From Sulfobacillus harzensis (lineage in GTDB: Bacteria > Bacillota > Sulfobacillia > Sulfobacillales > Sulfobacillaceae), in NCBI RefSeq assembly GCF_012933365.1, contig NZ_JABBVZ010000019.1:1-55233 (forward strand): a stretch of 55,233 nt of DNA, in the 5' to 3' direction. Below, in pieces: positions 35,876-44,620 of this stretch. Within the stretch, counting starts at the first letter, position 1, and every line of letters starts with the position of its first letter. The translations under genes and the position numbers were made by a program. The notes below the pieces were generated by a model, which was given only the letters and a program-made list of their open reading frames with translations, ran no database searches and was not told the DNA's origin.

Positions 35876-36882
35876 AAAAGGTGGTCAATCGCGTTGAGGA
35901 TGTCGTGGACGAGGCCTTGGACGGGATGGCCTTGGCGTTCCCCGCTTATGTGCGCCGGATTCCCAATACCAATGTCTTGGCGCGGGCTGTGCCCAAGAAA
36001 GGCGGACGCGTCGGGCTGGTGTCCGGCGGCGGATCCGGCCACGAGCCCGCGCACGGCGGATATGTAGGGTACGGGATGCTGGATGCAGCGGTAGCCGGCG
36101 AGGTCTTTACTTCACCGACCCCCGACCAAGTGCTCGAAGGGATTCGAGCGGCCAACCACGGTGCCGGAGTTCTCCTCATCGTCAAGAACTATACCGGAGA
36201 TGTGATGAACTTTGATATTGCGCGTGAGCTGGCCGAGGCAGAAGGCATCGAAGTGGCCTCCGTGACGGTCGATGACGATGTTGCCGTTCAGGATTCCCTT
36301 TACACGACCGGGCGGAGAGGCATTGCCGGCACGATCTATGTGCATAAGATTGCAGGCGCCCTTGCCGAACGGGGCGCCTCGCTGGCCGAGGTCAAAGCCG
36401 TTGCGGAATCGGTCATTTCTCGGGTCCGCTCGATGGGGTTTGCACTCACGCCGTGCACAGTTCCCGCCAATGGCACGCCAACTTTTACGCTTGAGGAAAA
36501 TGAACTGGAGATGGGCATCGGGATTCACGGGGAGCCTGGCATCCAGCGTGAATCGGTCCGTCAAGCTGATGAGTTAGCCGAGTCCATGCTGGACCGCCTG
36601 TCGTCGGATTTGGACCTTAATTCGCCGGCGAGGCTTGCGGCAATGATTAATGGGATGGGCGGCACGCCCATGCTTGAACTGGCCATTTTAGCCCGAAAAG
36701 TGGCGCACTGGAGTCAGGACAAGGGTCATGACCTTCGCCGCATTTGGATGGGAGAATATATGACCTCGCTTGAGATGCAGGGCGCTTCGCTGACCCTTCT
36801 GAGTCTAGATGACAGGCTTCAAGAACTGTTGGATGCTCCTTCAGACACGCCGGCATTAAGGCAGGGGGTGGCGCATGACTGA
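35872..36882 (+). CDS. dhaK: PTS-dependent dihydroxyacetone kinase, substrate-binding subunit DhaK
   Basis: A 336-residue subunit that binds dihydroxyacetone covalently. The [19 protein letters not shown] loop forms the substrate site, [12 protein letters not shown] and VTVDDDVAV follow, and the hemiaminal-forming histidine is His219 in GIGIHGEPG. Length matches the family. Translation is coupled to glpK (ATGA overlap) and to dhaL (8-base overlap). With GlpA producing DHAP and DhaK phosphorylating free DHA, both routes feed lower glycolysis. Confidence 0.94.
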   Translation: MKKVVNRVEDVVDEALDGMALAFPAYVRRIPNTNVLARAVPKKGGRVGLVSGGGSGHEPAHGGYVGYGMLDAAVAGEVFTSPTPDQVLEGIRAANHGAGVLLIVKNYTGDVMNFDIARELAEAEGIEVASVTVDDDVAVQDSLYTTGRRGIAGTIYVHKIAGALAERGASLAEVKAVAESVISRVRSMGFALTPCTVPANGTPTFTLEENELEMGIGIHGEPGIQRESVRQADELAESMLDRLSSDLDLNSPARLAAMINGMGGTPMLELAILARKVAHWSQDKGHDLRRIWMGEYMTSLEMQGASLTLLSLDDRLQELLDAPSDTPALRQGVAHD

Positions 36883-37471
36883 ATCGGACTTCGTTGCACT
36901 GTGGCGCGCTTTTTATGACAAGGTAACCGCCAAGCGCGATGAATTGAATCAGTTGGATGCGGCTATTGGTGATGGCGACCATGGGACCAATCTGGCCCGG
37001 GGTCTTGGCCGCGTCGTCGAGGAGCTGAAGCCTTCGGGATCGCTGCGGGCATCGTGTCGAATGGTGGGCATGCGGCTTTTGAGCACCGTGGGAGGAGCGT
37101 CAGGGGCCCTTTGGGGATCGGCCCTGGTGAGCGCTTCCACCGTGTTGCCGGACGAAGCGCAGATGAATCATGAAACAGCCTTGGCAGCGTTGAGCCGGGG
37201 CATTGACCAAATGAGGGCGCGGGGGAAGGCCGAGGTCGGAGACAAGACGATGATGGATGTCTGGATTCCGGCCGTCACGGCGTTAGAGAGCGGAGCCCCG
37301 GTGGGCGACGTCGCTGCTCAGGCTATGTCATCGGCCGAAGCAACCCGGCCTCTTCAGGCCAGACGGGGACGCGCGGCATACCTAGGAAGCCGCAGCATTG
37401 GCCATGTCGATCCCGGGTCTCTCTCGACCGCGCTTTGGTGGGAGGCGCTAGCCGAGGTGGTCGACTCGTGA
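36875..37471 (+). CDS. dhaL: PTS-dependent dihydroxyacetone kinase, nucleotide-binding subunit DhaL
   Basis: A 198-residue helical barrel protein with tightly bound ADP that carries phosphate from DhaM to DHA on DhaK. The metal/nucleotide aspartates are in DAAIGDGDHGTNLARG, and GGASGALWG, GDKTMMDVWIPA and GRAAYLGSRSIGHVDPG are family blocks. The start overlaps dhaK and the stop overlaps dhaM, so the three subunits are translationally coupled. Confidence 0.94.
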   Translation: MTESDFVALWRAFYDKVTAKRDELNQLDAAIGDGDHGTNLARGLGRVVEELKPSGSLRASCRMVGMRLLSTVGGASGALWGSALVSASTVLPDEAQMNHETALAALSRGIDQMRARGKAEVGDKTMMDVWIPAVTALESGAPVGDVAAQAMSSAEATRPLQARRGRAAYLGSRSIGHVDPGSLSTALWWEALAEVVDS

Positions 37472-37848
37472 TCGCACTTCTTCTCGTGTCGCACTTGGAC
37501 CGGGTGGCCGCGGCGGTGCGTGACTTAATCACAGAGCTTGCAGGTGCGGATGTGGTGGTCGGCACGGCGGGCGGCACTTCCGGTTTTGGGGTGGATCTGG
37601 CCACCATTGAAGCCGAGATACGCCGCCTTTCCGATAGAGGAGCGACCCATATCGTGGCTCTCGGGGATATGGGAAGTTCAGTGATTTTGCTGGAAGAATC
37701 CGCTTGTGGCGCCGATGTCCCAATCGAGGTGGTGGATGCACCGTTTCTGGAAGGTGCGGTGGCCTCAGCCATGGTGCTTGCAACCGGGGGCGGCGCCAGT
37801 GAAGCGAGAACGGCAGCTGAGGCCGCTTACGACCTGAGAAAGCGCTGA
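37468..37848 (+). CDS. dhaM: DHA kinase phosphotransferase subunit DhaM (EIIA-mannose-like domain only)
   Basis: A 126-residue protein. LLLVSHLDRVAAAV holds the phosphoacceptor His9, and AGGTSGFGVDL and VALGDMGSSVI are family blocks. It rephosphorylates the ADP bound to DhaL. Unlike the long enterobacterial DhaM, which fuses EIIA, HPr and part of Enzyme I, this is the short form and needs separate HPr and Enzyme I, both encoded in this locus. The start is a GTG overlapping the dhaL stop (GTGA). Confidence 0.9.
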   Translation: MIALLLVSHLDRVAAAVRDLITELAGADVVVGTAGGTSGFGVDLATIEAEIRRLSDRGATHIVALGDMGSSVILLEESACGADVPIEVVDAPFLEGAVASAMVLATGGGASEARTAAEAAYDLRKR

Positions 37849-37887
37849 TGGTCATAGAGGATGGTCCTTTTGGGTGGAGGGATGGCA

Positions 37888-39003
37888 TTGTCGCGACGTT
37901 GGCATGAACCAGACACCAACCCGACGTACTGGGAACCGCTGATCCGCGAAGCGGAAATGCGCGGAAAGCGTCTCCTCGGGCACCTTCACGAGGTGGTCGC
38001 AGAGTGGGAACGTCAGGTCCCGGGCAGTGCGGTTATCATGGATGCGTGGCGGGTTCCGCTCCCCGGCCAGCGCAGTCGTCCGGGACCGGGGCTTCGGTAT
38101 CAAAATCCGATTGAGCGGCTGGACGAGCGAATTGGCGTTGTTGTATCCGATTGTGATCTTCAACATATTCTAAGCCATCCCAAACTTGATGCGTTGATTT
38201 TGCGGCTCGAGATGGTGTTGACGGAGCTCCGGGAGTGGGCGGAAATTGAAGCGGAACGACGCGGTGAGAAGCTGAGACTCGTTGAGGACAGGGGAATTAC
38301 GCCAGACGTTGAGCGTCTTCTGACGCTTTGCCATTTTCCCATACAGGACCATCCTCTTGAAATGCAAGCTTATGAAGTCGCGGCTACACCGTTTCAACGA
38401 ATGGATGTTTTGAGGCGATTCATCATCAGCCGCACATGGCGGTATACTGGGGCCTTTCCTTGGATCGCCTTTACGCCAAACGGGGTAATCCGTATCACAA
38501 CGGTCGCTTCTGAACGGTCAACGCGTGAAGATGCCGAAACCATGCTGCGCCATTGGGAGGAGCTCAATCCGGACACACCGATCCGGGTCTATCGCACCAT
38601 GCTTGCCGATTGGACCAGGCTTCCCGAAGGATTGCAAGAGGTGTACGCCACGATGGGATTTGCGGAAAGTGCCGGAATTGAGGGATTGATTAATGACCGC
38701 ATCGAGGGACGTTGGGCGTATCTCTTTGGCGGGTTGCCGCCGGAGCGCATCGATTCGGTCGTGCGCCACATATTGGGGCCCTTAATGCGGCCCGAGTCCA
38801 AAGGGCTCCTCGATACGCTAATGAGCTATTTGGAACATGATCAGTCTATTGCTCGGACAGCCGAAGCGATGTACGTACATCCGAACACGGTGCTGTATCG
38901 AATTCGTCGGGTGGAGAATCTTCTAGGCATCGACCTTAGACGAACTGACAACCTGACCCAAGTATTTTTGGCCGTTAAGCTCTACCAACTGTTTTTTCAC
39001 TGA
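37888..39003 (+). CDS. PucR-type helix-turn-helix transcriptional regulator
   Basis: About 371 residues. The C terminus is a PucR/CdaR-type helix-turn-helix: DQSIARTAEAMYVHPNTVLY, then RIRRVENLLGIDL. The N-terminal two thirds show no named domain but include a helical region near residues 90-140. It follows dhaM by about 40 bases in the same direction and probably regulates this island. The start is uncertain: TTG at 37888 lies 6 bases after GGTGGAGGG, while ATG codons at 37861 and 37882 have badly placed ribosome binding sites. Confidence 0.8.
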   Translation: MSRRWHEPDTNPTYWEPLIREAEMRGKRLLGHLHEVVAEWERQVPGSAVIMDAWRVPLPGQRSRPGPGLRYQNPIERLDERIGVVVSDCDLQHILSHPKLDALILRLEMVLTELREWAEIEAERRGEKLRLVEDRGITPDVERLLTLCHFPIQDHPLEMQAYEVAATPFQRMDVLRRFIISRTWRYTGAFPWIAFTPNGVIRITTVASERSTREDAETMLRHWEELNPDTPIRVYRTMLADWTRLPEGLQEVYATMGFAESAGIEGLINDRIEGRWAYLFGGLPPERIDSVVRHILGPLMRPESKGLLDTLMSYLEHDQSIARTAEAMYVHPNTVLYRIRRVENLLGIDLRRTDNLTQVFLAVKLYQLFFH

Positions 39004-39013
39004 CCTCAGGCAA

Positions 39014-39035
39014 AAGCGGGGCTCGCGCCCCGCTT
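39014..39035. terminator. Bidirectional terminator-type hairpin
   Basis: AAGCGGGGC at 39014-39022 pairs perfectly with GCCCCGCTT at 39027-39035 around a 4-base loop. It fills the 35-base gap between the convergent PucR-type gene (plus) and the zinc dehydrogenase gene (minus), and it ends the glp/dha island. On the minus strand the stem is followed by TTTTG. Confidence 0.75.
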
Positions 39036-39038
39036 CCA

Positions 39039-40172
39039 TTACGCGTTGGGATGAATCAGCACTTTGGTATAGCCTTCCACCCGCTTGTCGAACTTCTGAT
39101 AGGCCGCGGGCGCTTCGTCCAGTGCGATTTCATGCGAGACCACAAAGCTAGGACGAGCCTTTCCCGCTATAATCATGTCCCGGAGATAGCGGTTGTAGCT
39201 CTTGACATTGCACTGGCCCGTTCCCATCTTGAGGCCTTTTTCGAAGAACTTACCCACCGGAAACGAGAGGAATCCTTCTTTGGCCTGGGGATCGGCGCCC
39301 CCTGGGTCGGATGGCACGTAGAGTCCGGGAACCCCCAATCCGCCGGTTGGCCGTACCACCCGAACCATCGAGACGAGTACCGTGTTGGGCACCTCTCGCC
39401 CGTTTTGGACAGCCTGGTATCCTACGGCGTCGACCGCCCGGTCGACCATCGCACCGTGCCGGTAGTCAAGAATCTGATCGACAGCGTCCGCTTTATCGAA
39501 GTTGATGGGGATGGCGCCGATTGACCGAGCCTTTTCCAGTCGCTCAGCGACACGGTCAACAACGTACACCTCCGATGCTCCACGCAGGACGGCGCTGTAG
39601 GCGGCCATGAGGCCGACTGGACCACCGCCAAATACGGCGACAGATTCTCCCGGTTGGAATCCGGAGAGCGTCACGCCGTGCCATCCGGTAGGAAAGATAT
39701 CGGCCAGCAAGGCGAAGTCGGACTCGTTCTCTTCCCCTTGAGGCAGGCCTAAGGCGTTAAAGTCCGCCCACGGCACACGAAGGTATTGCGCTTGCCCGCC
39801 CGGATACGGCCCCATCGCTACATAGCCGTACGCCCCGCCGGCGAATCCGGGGTTCACCTCCGTGCAGAAACCCGTAAATCCCGCTTCACAGTTTTGACAG
39901 TGGCCGCAGCCGATGTTAAATGGCATGACGACGCGGTCGCCAACTTTCAGGCGGCTTACGGCGGATCCCACCTCAACAATCACACCCATATTCTCGTGCC
40001 CGAAGATGATGCCGGGCTCTGCTGCGGTGCGGCCTTCATACATATGGAGGTCTGATCCACAAATACAGGTCGTCGTGATTTTCACGATGGCGTCAGCGGG
40101 GTGCTGGATTTTGGGCTCTGGCACTTCCTCGACGGCCACCTCAAACGGTCCGTGGTATACAACAGCCTTCAT
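39039..40172 (-). CDS. Zinc-dependent alcohol dehydrogenase (glutathione-independent formaldehyde dehydrogenase-like)
   Basis: A 377-residue medium-chain dehydrogenase. Catalytic zinc ligands are in CICGSDLHMYEG and GHENMGVI; the structural zinc site is GCGHCQNCEAGFTGFC; the NAD-binding motif is VAVFGGGPVGLMAAYSA. The long insertion after residue 100 (PGFAGGAYGYVAMGPYPGGQ) matches the formaldehyde dismutase/dehydrogenase branch. AAGGAGGGG precedes the ATG. It is a single gene convergent with the glycerol island. Formaldehyde oxidation or oxidation of another alcohol are both possible. Confidence 0.88.
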   Translation of the reverse strand: MKAVVYHGPFEVAVEEVPEPKIQHPADAIVKITTTCICGSDLHMYEGRTAAEPGIIFGHENMGVIVEVGSAVSRLKVGDRVVMPFNIGCGHCQNCEAGFTGFCTEVNPGFAGGAYGYVAMGPYPGGQAQYLRVPWADFNALGLPQGEENESDFALLADIFPTGWHGVTLSGFQPGESVAVFGGGPVGLMAAYSAVLRGASEVYVVDRVAERLEKARSIGAIPINFDKADAVDQILDYRHGAMVDRAVDAVGYQAVQNGREVPNTVLVSMVRVVRPTGGLGVPGLYVPSDPGGADPQAKEGFLSFPVGKFFEKGLKMGTGQCNVKSYNRYLRDMIIAGKARPSFVVSHEIALDEAPAAYQKFDKRVEGYTKVLIHPNA

Positions 40173-40595
40173 AACGTCCCCTCCTTAAGGGTCGGTAATA
40201 TAAGTTGAGAGCTTGCAGCGAAAATCAATTGGACACTTCACGAAGGCCTCAAAGGACTCCTGTGGGATATACCAGAATTTGTTATGCGCAATAAAAGGCA
40301 CTCAATGTTTTTGTGTTGAACCATAAAGTTACTAGGCAGGTTCGGCCTTGGGTGGGAGATAGACCATCCTGTTTAAACTACTGCGCAGGTTGAACCAGTC
40401 GAGGTTCCAACTGGTTGGCACCCGAAGAGAACACGTGAGGATTCCTTAAATTAGGTGACTTGCAAGGATGGCATTATGCCAGGGAACACAGTTGGATTCC
40501 CAAACGACAGACAAGTGAGGCGGGTTCTTAAGGTTGTCAGGATTGTATGAAGATGCAACGGGGGAGGTTGGGGGGCGGGCTAGTCAGAAGTTGGA
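40173..40595. other. Intergenic region, no gene seen
   Basis: This gap lies between two minus-strand genes. It should carry the promoter of the dehydrogenase gene and the end of the MFS transcript. An imperfect inverted repeat is present (AACCAGT at 40393-40399 and ACTGGTT at 40410-40416). No open frame with a ribosome binding site or a recognisable product was found. Confidence 0.35.
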
Positions 40596-41810
40596 TTACA
40601 TGTAGCCTTTCTCACTCGTAGAATGCCGGCGATTATCCCGGGCGCGAAGCATACGTAATACTAAGGAAATTGTGAAAAGCCCTATCCATATGAGCGAAGC
40701 TACACCAACTAATAGTATCAATGTATCGTGTATAGAGAGACGGTCCATTTCGTATCCGAAAGTCGCCGGAAATATCGCATTTCCGAGTCCTGACATCATT
40801 AGAATGGCGCTAGTAATGCTCTGCGTTTGACCCGGAAATGTGTGATTCGCGTACACGAGAAACAACGAATAGATCGCTGCCATACCTAATCCGAGCGTTG
40901 CTACCAGAAGGAAGCCAATCCCGGATGACCGTACATTGGCCAAAATAGCTAAGGAAGCGACCGTGGCTGATACGGACACCCAAAGATACTGGTCATATCG
41001 GAGATGCTGGGCAACCCAGTGGATGCCAAGCCGACCTAGGACCATAAAGGCCCAAAATGTGCTTGAGGTAAGGGTAGCCGCGACGGCGGTCGCTTTGAAC
41101 CCGGCTAGAAAGAGTGCCGGTAGGAAATTGTTGATGCTACCTTCTAATCCCACGTATATGACAGTCGTGAAAAGAAACGACGATAAAACTAATATCTTGG
41201 TGCTTCTTTGGAGGAAGCGCGGTGGGTTAGACATGGGAGCATCACGTTGAGTGGCGGTCTCGCTTGAGGGTTCGGGCATCGTGATGCGGAACCAGCAGAA
41301 GGCGAGGGATAAACTTAAAAGGCCAGTTGCCAAAAAGGATAATTGCCAATGCCCTAACAGTATTAGAGTGCCCGTAAGAGCGGGCAAAGTCAGTGCTCCC
41401 AGACCAAAAGATGCTTCTAACCGACTCATGTATATAGCTTGCTGTTGAGGAAAGGTCTCAAGAATGGAAGGCGCAACAAGTGTTTCGAGGGCCCCGACAC
41501 CCAGACCATTACATATCACGACCAGGTAAATCCATCTAAATTGCGGAAGAGTCAATAAGGCGCCCTGCGCCACGGCGATGGTCAGTCCTGATAGCGCCAA
41601 CACCTTAGGTCGAGGTAACAGGTTAGCAAGACGTGTCGATAGAGGGACCCCGATTATGAACCCTATTGCTTGGACCAATACAATACGTCCTCCGGCAGCA
41701 TATGTGGCCCGATAGTGTTGGAGGAATTCTGGCATGACGGCGCCTAAGAGAACCGCCGAAACGCCAGAAAGGAAGAACATGCCATAGGATGCCCATGAAA
41801 ATCTCCTCAA
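40596..41810 (-). CDS. MFS transporter (FucP/sugar-efflux-like)
   Basis: A 404-residue major facilitator protein with 12 predicted membrane segments, such as SWASYGMFFLSGVSAVLLGA at the N terminus. Motif A is weak (STRLANLLPRPKVLALSG), as in fucose-permease-like members. The start is inferred to be a TTG at 41810 with GGTAGGGGG about 10 bases upstream; a downstream ATG at 41780 is possible. It is divergent from the GntR/UTRA regulator with a gap of about 200 bases. It ends in a short charged tail. The substrate is unknown. Confidence 0.8.
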   Translation of the reverse strand: MRRFSWASYGMFFLSGVSAVLLGAVMPEFLQHYRATYAAGGRIVLVQAIGFIIGVPLSTRLANLLPRPKVLALSGLTIAVAQGALLTLPQFRWIYLVVICNGLGVGALETLVAPSILETFPQQQAIYMSRLEASFGLGALTLPALTGTLILLGHWQLSFLATGLLSLSLAFCWFRITMPEPSSETATQRDAPMSNPPRFLQRSTKILVLSSFLFTTVIYVGLEGSINNFLPALFLAGFKATAVAATLTSSTFWAFMVLGRLGIHWVAQHLRYDQYLWVSVSATVASLAILANVRSSGIGFLLVATLGLGMAAIYSLFLVYANHTFPGQTQSITSAILMMSGLGNAIFPATFGYEMDRLSIHDTLILLVGVASLIWIGLFTISLVLRMLRARDNRRHSTSEKGYM

Positions 41811-41951
41811 TAGGCTCTAACCCCCTACCTTCTATCATCGCACAAGACGAGGTTATACGTTTTAATGGATGACATCATGGTCTGAGGGGGTAGGCCATGG
41901 ACGTCAAATTGGGTTCCTAGTCTGTGGTCTATAGCCGTCGTCCCAAAGTTG

Positions 41952-41980
41952 TTGATTGTATAGATAACATTGTCTATTCT
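41952..41980 (+). promoter_or_regulatory. Promoter of the GntR/UTRA regulator gene
   Basis: TTGATT at 41952-41957 and TATTCT at 41975-41980 are spaced by 17 bases, about 36 bases before the GTG start. Confidence 0.5.
41960..41977. promoter_or_regulatory. Candidate GntR operator
   Basis: An imperfect dyad, ATAGATAACATTGTCTAT, sits in the spacer and -10 of the promoter; 6 of 9 pairs match, with outer arms ATAGA and TCTAT. A similar half-site, TATAGACA, occurs at 42802-42809 just before the promoter of the ABC operon. It resembles HutC-type operators, so autoregulation plus control of the transporter is likely. Confidence 0.5.
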
Positions 41981-42015
41981 GGGGATCGTAGCAGATGATA
42001 GAACGGAGGTTCTCC

Positions 42016-42750
42016 GTGAATACCTTGGATGAGCAGACCCTGCGTTATATTCCAAAGTACTATCGAATCCGGCAGGATTTGTTAGAAAAAATTCGAGACG
42101 GCCGTTTTCCGGCCGGGTCATCAATTCCGTCCGAAACGGAACTCTGTGCGATATATGGTGTGTCACGCGGAACCATTCGCCGGGCTCTGGACGAATTAGA
42201 CCGAAGCGGACTCATCGAAAGAGCGCCCGGACGATCGACCACGGTGTGCACTCCTAAAATTCCTTTGTTGGCCAGCGGATTCCGGTCCGACATTGCAAAC
42301 AAAGGGCTGAGACCGGGAACTGAAGTCCTGTCTATCACGGCAGCCGAACCGCCTTGGGACGTGGCGCGCCTATTAGGAATTCCAGGGGGGAGAACTGTCG
42401 ACATTATTGAGCGGGTTATTAGTGCGAACGATACACCACTGGTCGTGGAGACAGTATTCATTCGAAGTCTTAAAGAGGCGATCGTTGAATCTGAAGTGAA
42501 AAGCAATTCGTTGCTTACATTAATTCCAGTAAAAAGCCGTGCAATACTATCCCGGGCTGTGGAAACATATGAACCGATCATATTGGCTGCAGAAGACGCA
42601 ACCTTGTTGGGTTGCAGCCAGGGTGACCTAGCAATCAGGGACCAAGCCGTGCTGTACGATGGCGATGGCTGTCCCTTGTACGTTTCGATTGCTATTGTTC
42701 GCGGGGACAGAGCGAAAATTGTGACCGAAGCGACGTTCTCGGTAATTTAA
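42016..42750 (+). CDS. GntR family transcriptional regulator, HutC/UTRA subfamily
   Basis: A 244-residue regulator. The N-terminal winged helix is IRQDLLEKIRDGRFPAGSSI followed by LCAIYGVSRGTIRRALDELD; the C-terminal UTRA effector domain includes RLLGIPGGRTVDIIERV and ends with YVSIAIVRGDRAKIV. UTRA regulators usually bind sugars or sugar phosphates. The GTG at 42016 is preferred over the ATG at 41995 because GGAGG lies 6 bases before it. It directly precedes the ABC/PfkB/GH4 operon and is its likely regulator. Confidence 0.88.
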   Translation: MNTLDEQTLRYIPKYYRIRQDLLEKIRDGRFPAGSSIPSETELCAIYGVSRGTIRRALDELDRSGLIERAPGRSTTVCTPKIPLLASGFRSDIANKGLRPGTEVLSITAAEPPWDVARLLGIPGGRTVDIIERVISANDTPLVVETVFIRSLKEAIVESEVKSNSLLTLIPVKSRAILSRAVETYEPIILAAEDATLLGCSQGDLAIRDQAVLYDGDGCPLYVSIAIVRGDRAKIVTEATFSVI

Positions 42751-42819
42751 ATTATATTCCAAGTAGTCATATGCGGAAATGAATAGTCGGATGATTATAG
42801 TTATAGACATTTAAACGTA

Positions 42820-42847
42820 TTGACAAGGTATTCCCTATGGATTTAAT
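42820..42847 (+). promoter_or_regulatory. Promoter of the ABC/PfkB/GH4 operon
   Basis: A perfect TTGACA at 42820-42825 and TTTAAT at 42842-42847 are spaced by 16 bases. A TATAGACA half-site like that in the regulator promoter lies 10 bases upstream. Confidence 0.65.
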
Positions 42848-42896
42848 TTAACATGAATGTTGGTTCTTGTCTTAACGTTGGGAATGGAGGGTAAAG

Positions 42897-44567
42897 ATGA
42901 AAAAGGGTATCCGTGGCTTAGCGGTGGCAGGAGGCGTTGTAACTTCTGCGTTGCTGTTAGCCGGGTGTGGAAGCTCTGGTAGCCCAGCCTCAGCAGGATC
43001 ATCGAGCAACACGGCAACGTTCGTGGAGGCACCTAATAGTCCATTTGTGGACAACTTCAACCCGTGGTCGCCGTCGAATGCCATGATATCGAGTGCCTTT
43101 AGCGAAATCTATGAGCCCTTGTTGTACTTCAACACCTATACGGGTACAATCACGGGAAAGCTGGCAACCTCGTATAGCTATTCCAACAACCACCAAACAA
43201 TCACGTTCACCTTGAGAAAAGGCGTGAAGTGGTCTGATGGCCAACCATTTACCTCCAACGATGTGGTCTTCACCTTTGACATGATTTTGAAAAATCCCAG
43301 TATCGATCTAAACGGATTGTCGAATATTATCCAATCCGTGTCGGCCAAAGGAAAATACACCGTTGTAATCAATCTCAAGAGCCCCAATGAGGCCGACTTA
43401 TATTGGATTGCGGGAGACACACCCATAGTGCCCGAACACATTTGGAGCAAGGTCTCCAACCCGGCCAGCTACACGGACACTAATCCAGTGACAACCGGGC
43501 CATTTCTCCTCAAATCCTTTTCCACGTCGTTAATTGTCTTGAAAAAGAATCCGCATTATTGGAACCCGGGTGAACCGCATATTGATACCCTCAAGATTCC
43601 CCTGTACTTGTCGAACAACAGCGCGAGTTTAGCTATGGTCAAGGGCGATTTCTCGATCGCAACCCAGTTTGTTCCTAGCATCAAGACGACATTGTTAAGC
43701 CGGGATCCGCAACACTACTTTGACTGGTTCCCGCCCATTTCCGAAAACGTTCTGTTCACCAATGATGCAGTATATCCGTTCAGCAGTGTCACTTTTCGGC
43801 GCGCATTGAGCTATGCGATTAATCGGAAAGCCATTACATCCCGGGGCGAGTATAACTACGAAACCCCAGCGAATGCGACGGGGTTGCCTGAATCCAAGGC
43901 GGATCAGCCGGTAATCGATCAATCGATTGTAAGTCAAAATCCCATGACTTACGATCCTTCGAAAGCGAGAGCAATTCTGAAGAAAGCCGGATATACCTGG
44001 AATTCCAAGAATCAGTTGATTGACCCGAAAGGGCAACCGGTATCGGCTAACATTATTGCCGAGTCAGGCGCGACCGACTGGGTGTCCGATGCGCAAATCA
44101 TTGCAAAAGAACTCGATAACTTCGGCATTAATGCGACTGTTCAGACGCCGTCGCCGTCCACGTTTCTCTCCGACTTGTCGAACGGCAATTTCCAGCTCGG
44201 AGTATACTTTACGACATACGGTCCCGGTCCCTACTTCGAATACAATACGCTCTTAAACAGCTCGTTTTCGGCTCCAATCGGCCATTCGGCCACGAGCAAC
44301 TATGAGCGATGGATTAACCCCCAGACTAACGCGCTTCTTCAGCAGTACACGCAGGAGTTTACGCAATCGGCTCAGCAAGCAACGCTCGACAAAATCGAAC
44401 AAATCATGGCGAAAGATCTTCCGGTTATTCCGTTGATGGATTTTCCTGCGTGGGAGCAATACAACAACACGGATTTTACAGGATTTCCGAGCGCACACAA
44501 CCAATATGCAGCAATGGCGTCACCCATTGACAACATGTACGTTGAAGCGCAACTGCGGAAGCGATAA
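42897..44567 (+). CDS. ABC transporter substrate-binding lipoprotein (family 5, Opp/Dpp type)
   Basis: A 556-residue extracellular binding lipoprotein. The signal peptide ends in a lipobox LLAGC about residue 25, followed by a serine-rich linker. SBP_bac_5 features are YEPLLYFN near the N terminus, TFTLRKGVKWSDGQPFTSND, and TTGPFLLKSF, FRRALSYAINRKAI further on. The family binds peptides, nickel and also oligosaccharides. GGAGGG precedes the ATG. It is the first gene of a seven-gene operon ending in a PfkB kinase and a GH4 glycosidase, so an oligosaccharide ligand is more likely than a peptide. Confidence 0.9.
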   Translation: MKKGIRGLAVAGGVVTSALLLAGCGSSGSPASAGSSSNTATFVEAPNSPFVDNFNPWSPSNAMISSAFSEIYEPLLYFNTYTGTITGKLATSYSYSNNHQTITFTLRKGVKWSDGQPFTSNDVVFTFDMILKNPSIDLNGLSNIIQSVSAKGKYTVVINLKSPNEADLYWIAGDTPIVPEHIWSKVSNPASYTDTNPVTTGPFLLKSFSTSLIVLKKNPHYWNPGEPHIDTLKIPLYLSNNSASLAMVKGDFSIATQFVPSIKTTLLSRDPQHYFDWFPPISENVLFTNDAVYPFSSVTFRRALSYAINRKAITSRGEYNYETPANATGLPESKADQPVIDQSIVSQNPMTYDPSKARAILKKAGYTWNSKNQLIDPKGQPVSANIIAESGATDWVSDAQIIAKELDNFGINATVQTPSPSTFLSDLSNGNFQLGVYFTTYGPGPYFEYNTLLNSSFSAPIGHSATSNYERWINPQTNALLQQYTQEFTQSAQQATLDKIEQIMAKDLPVIPLMDFPAWEQYNNTDFTGFPSAHNQYAAMASPIDNMYVEAQLRKR

Positions 44568-44573
44568 ACGCGA

Positions 44574-44604
44574 GAAGCCAGGCGGCGTTGAACCGCCTGG
44601 CTTC
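44574..44604 (+). other. Intercistronic stem-loop after the binding-protein gene
   Basis: GAAGCCAGGCGG at 44574-44585 pairs perfectly with CCGCCTGGCTTC at 44593-44604 around a 7-base loop. It begins 7 bases after the stop codon, ends 16 bases before the permease start, and has no T-run. It is likely to stabilise the binding-protein message and lower expression of the downstream genes. Confidence 0.65.
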
Positions 44605-44620
44605 ATCTGGAGGGAAAGCC

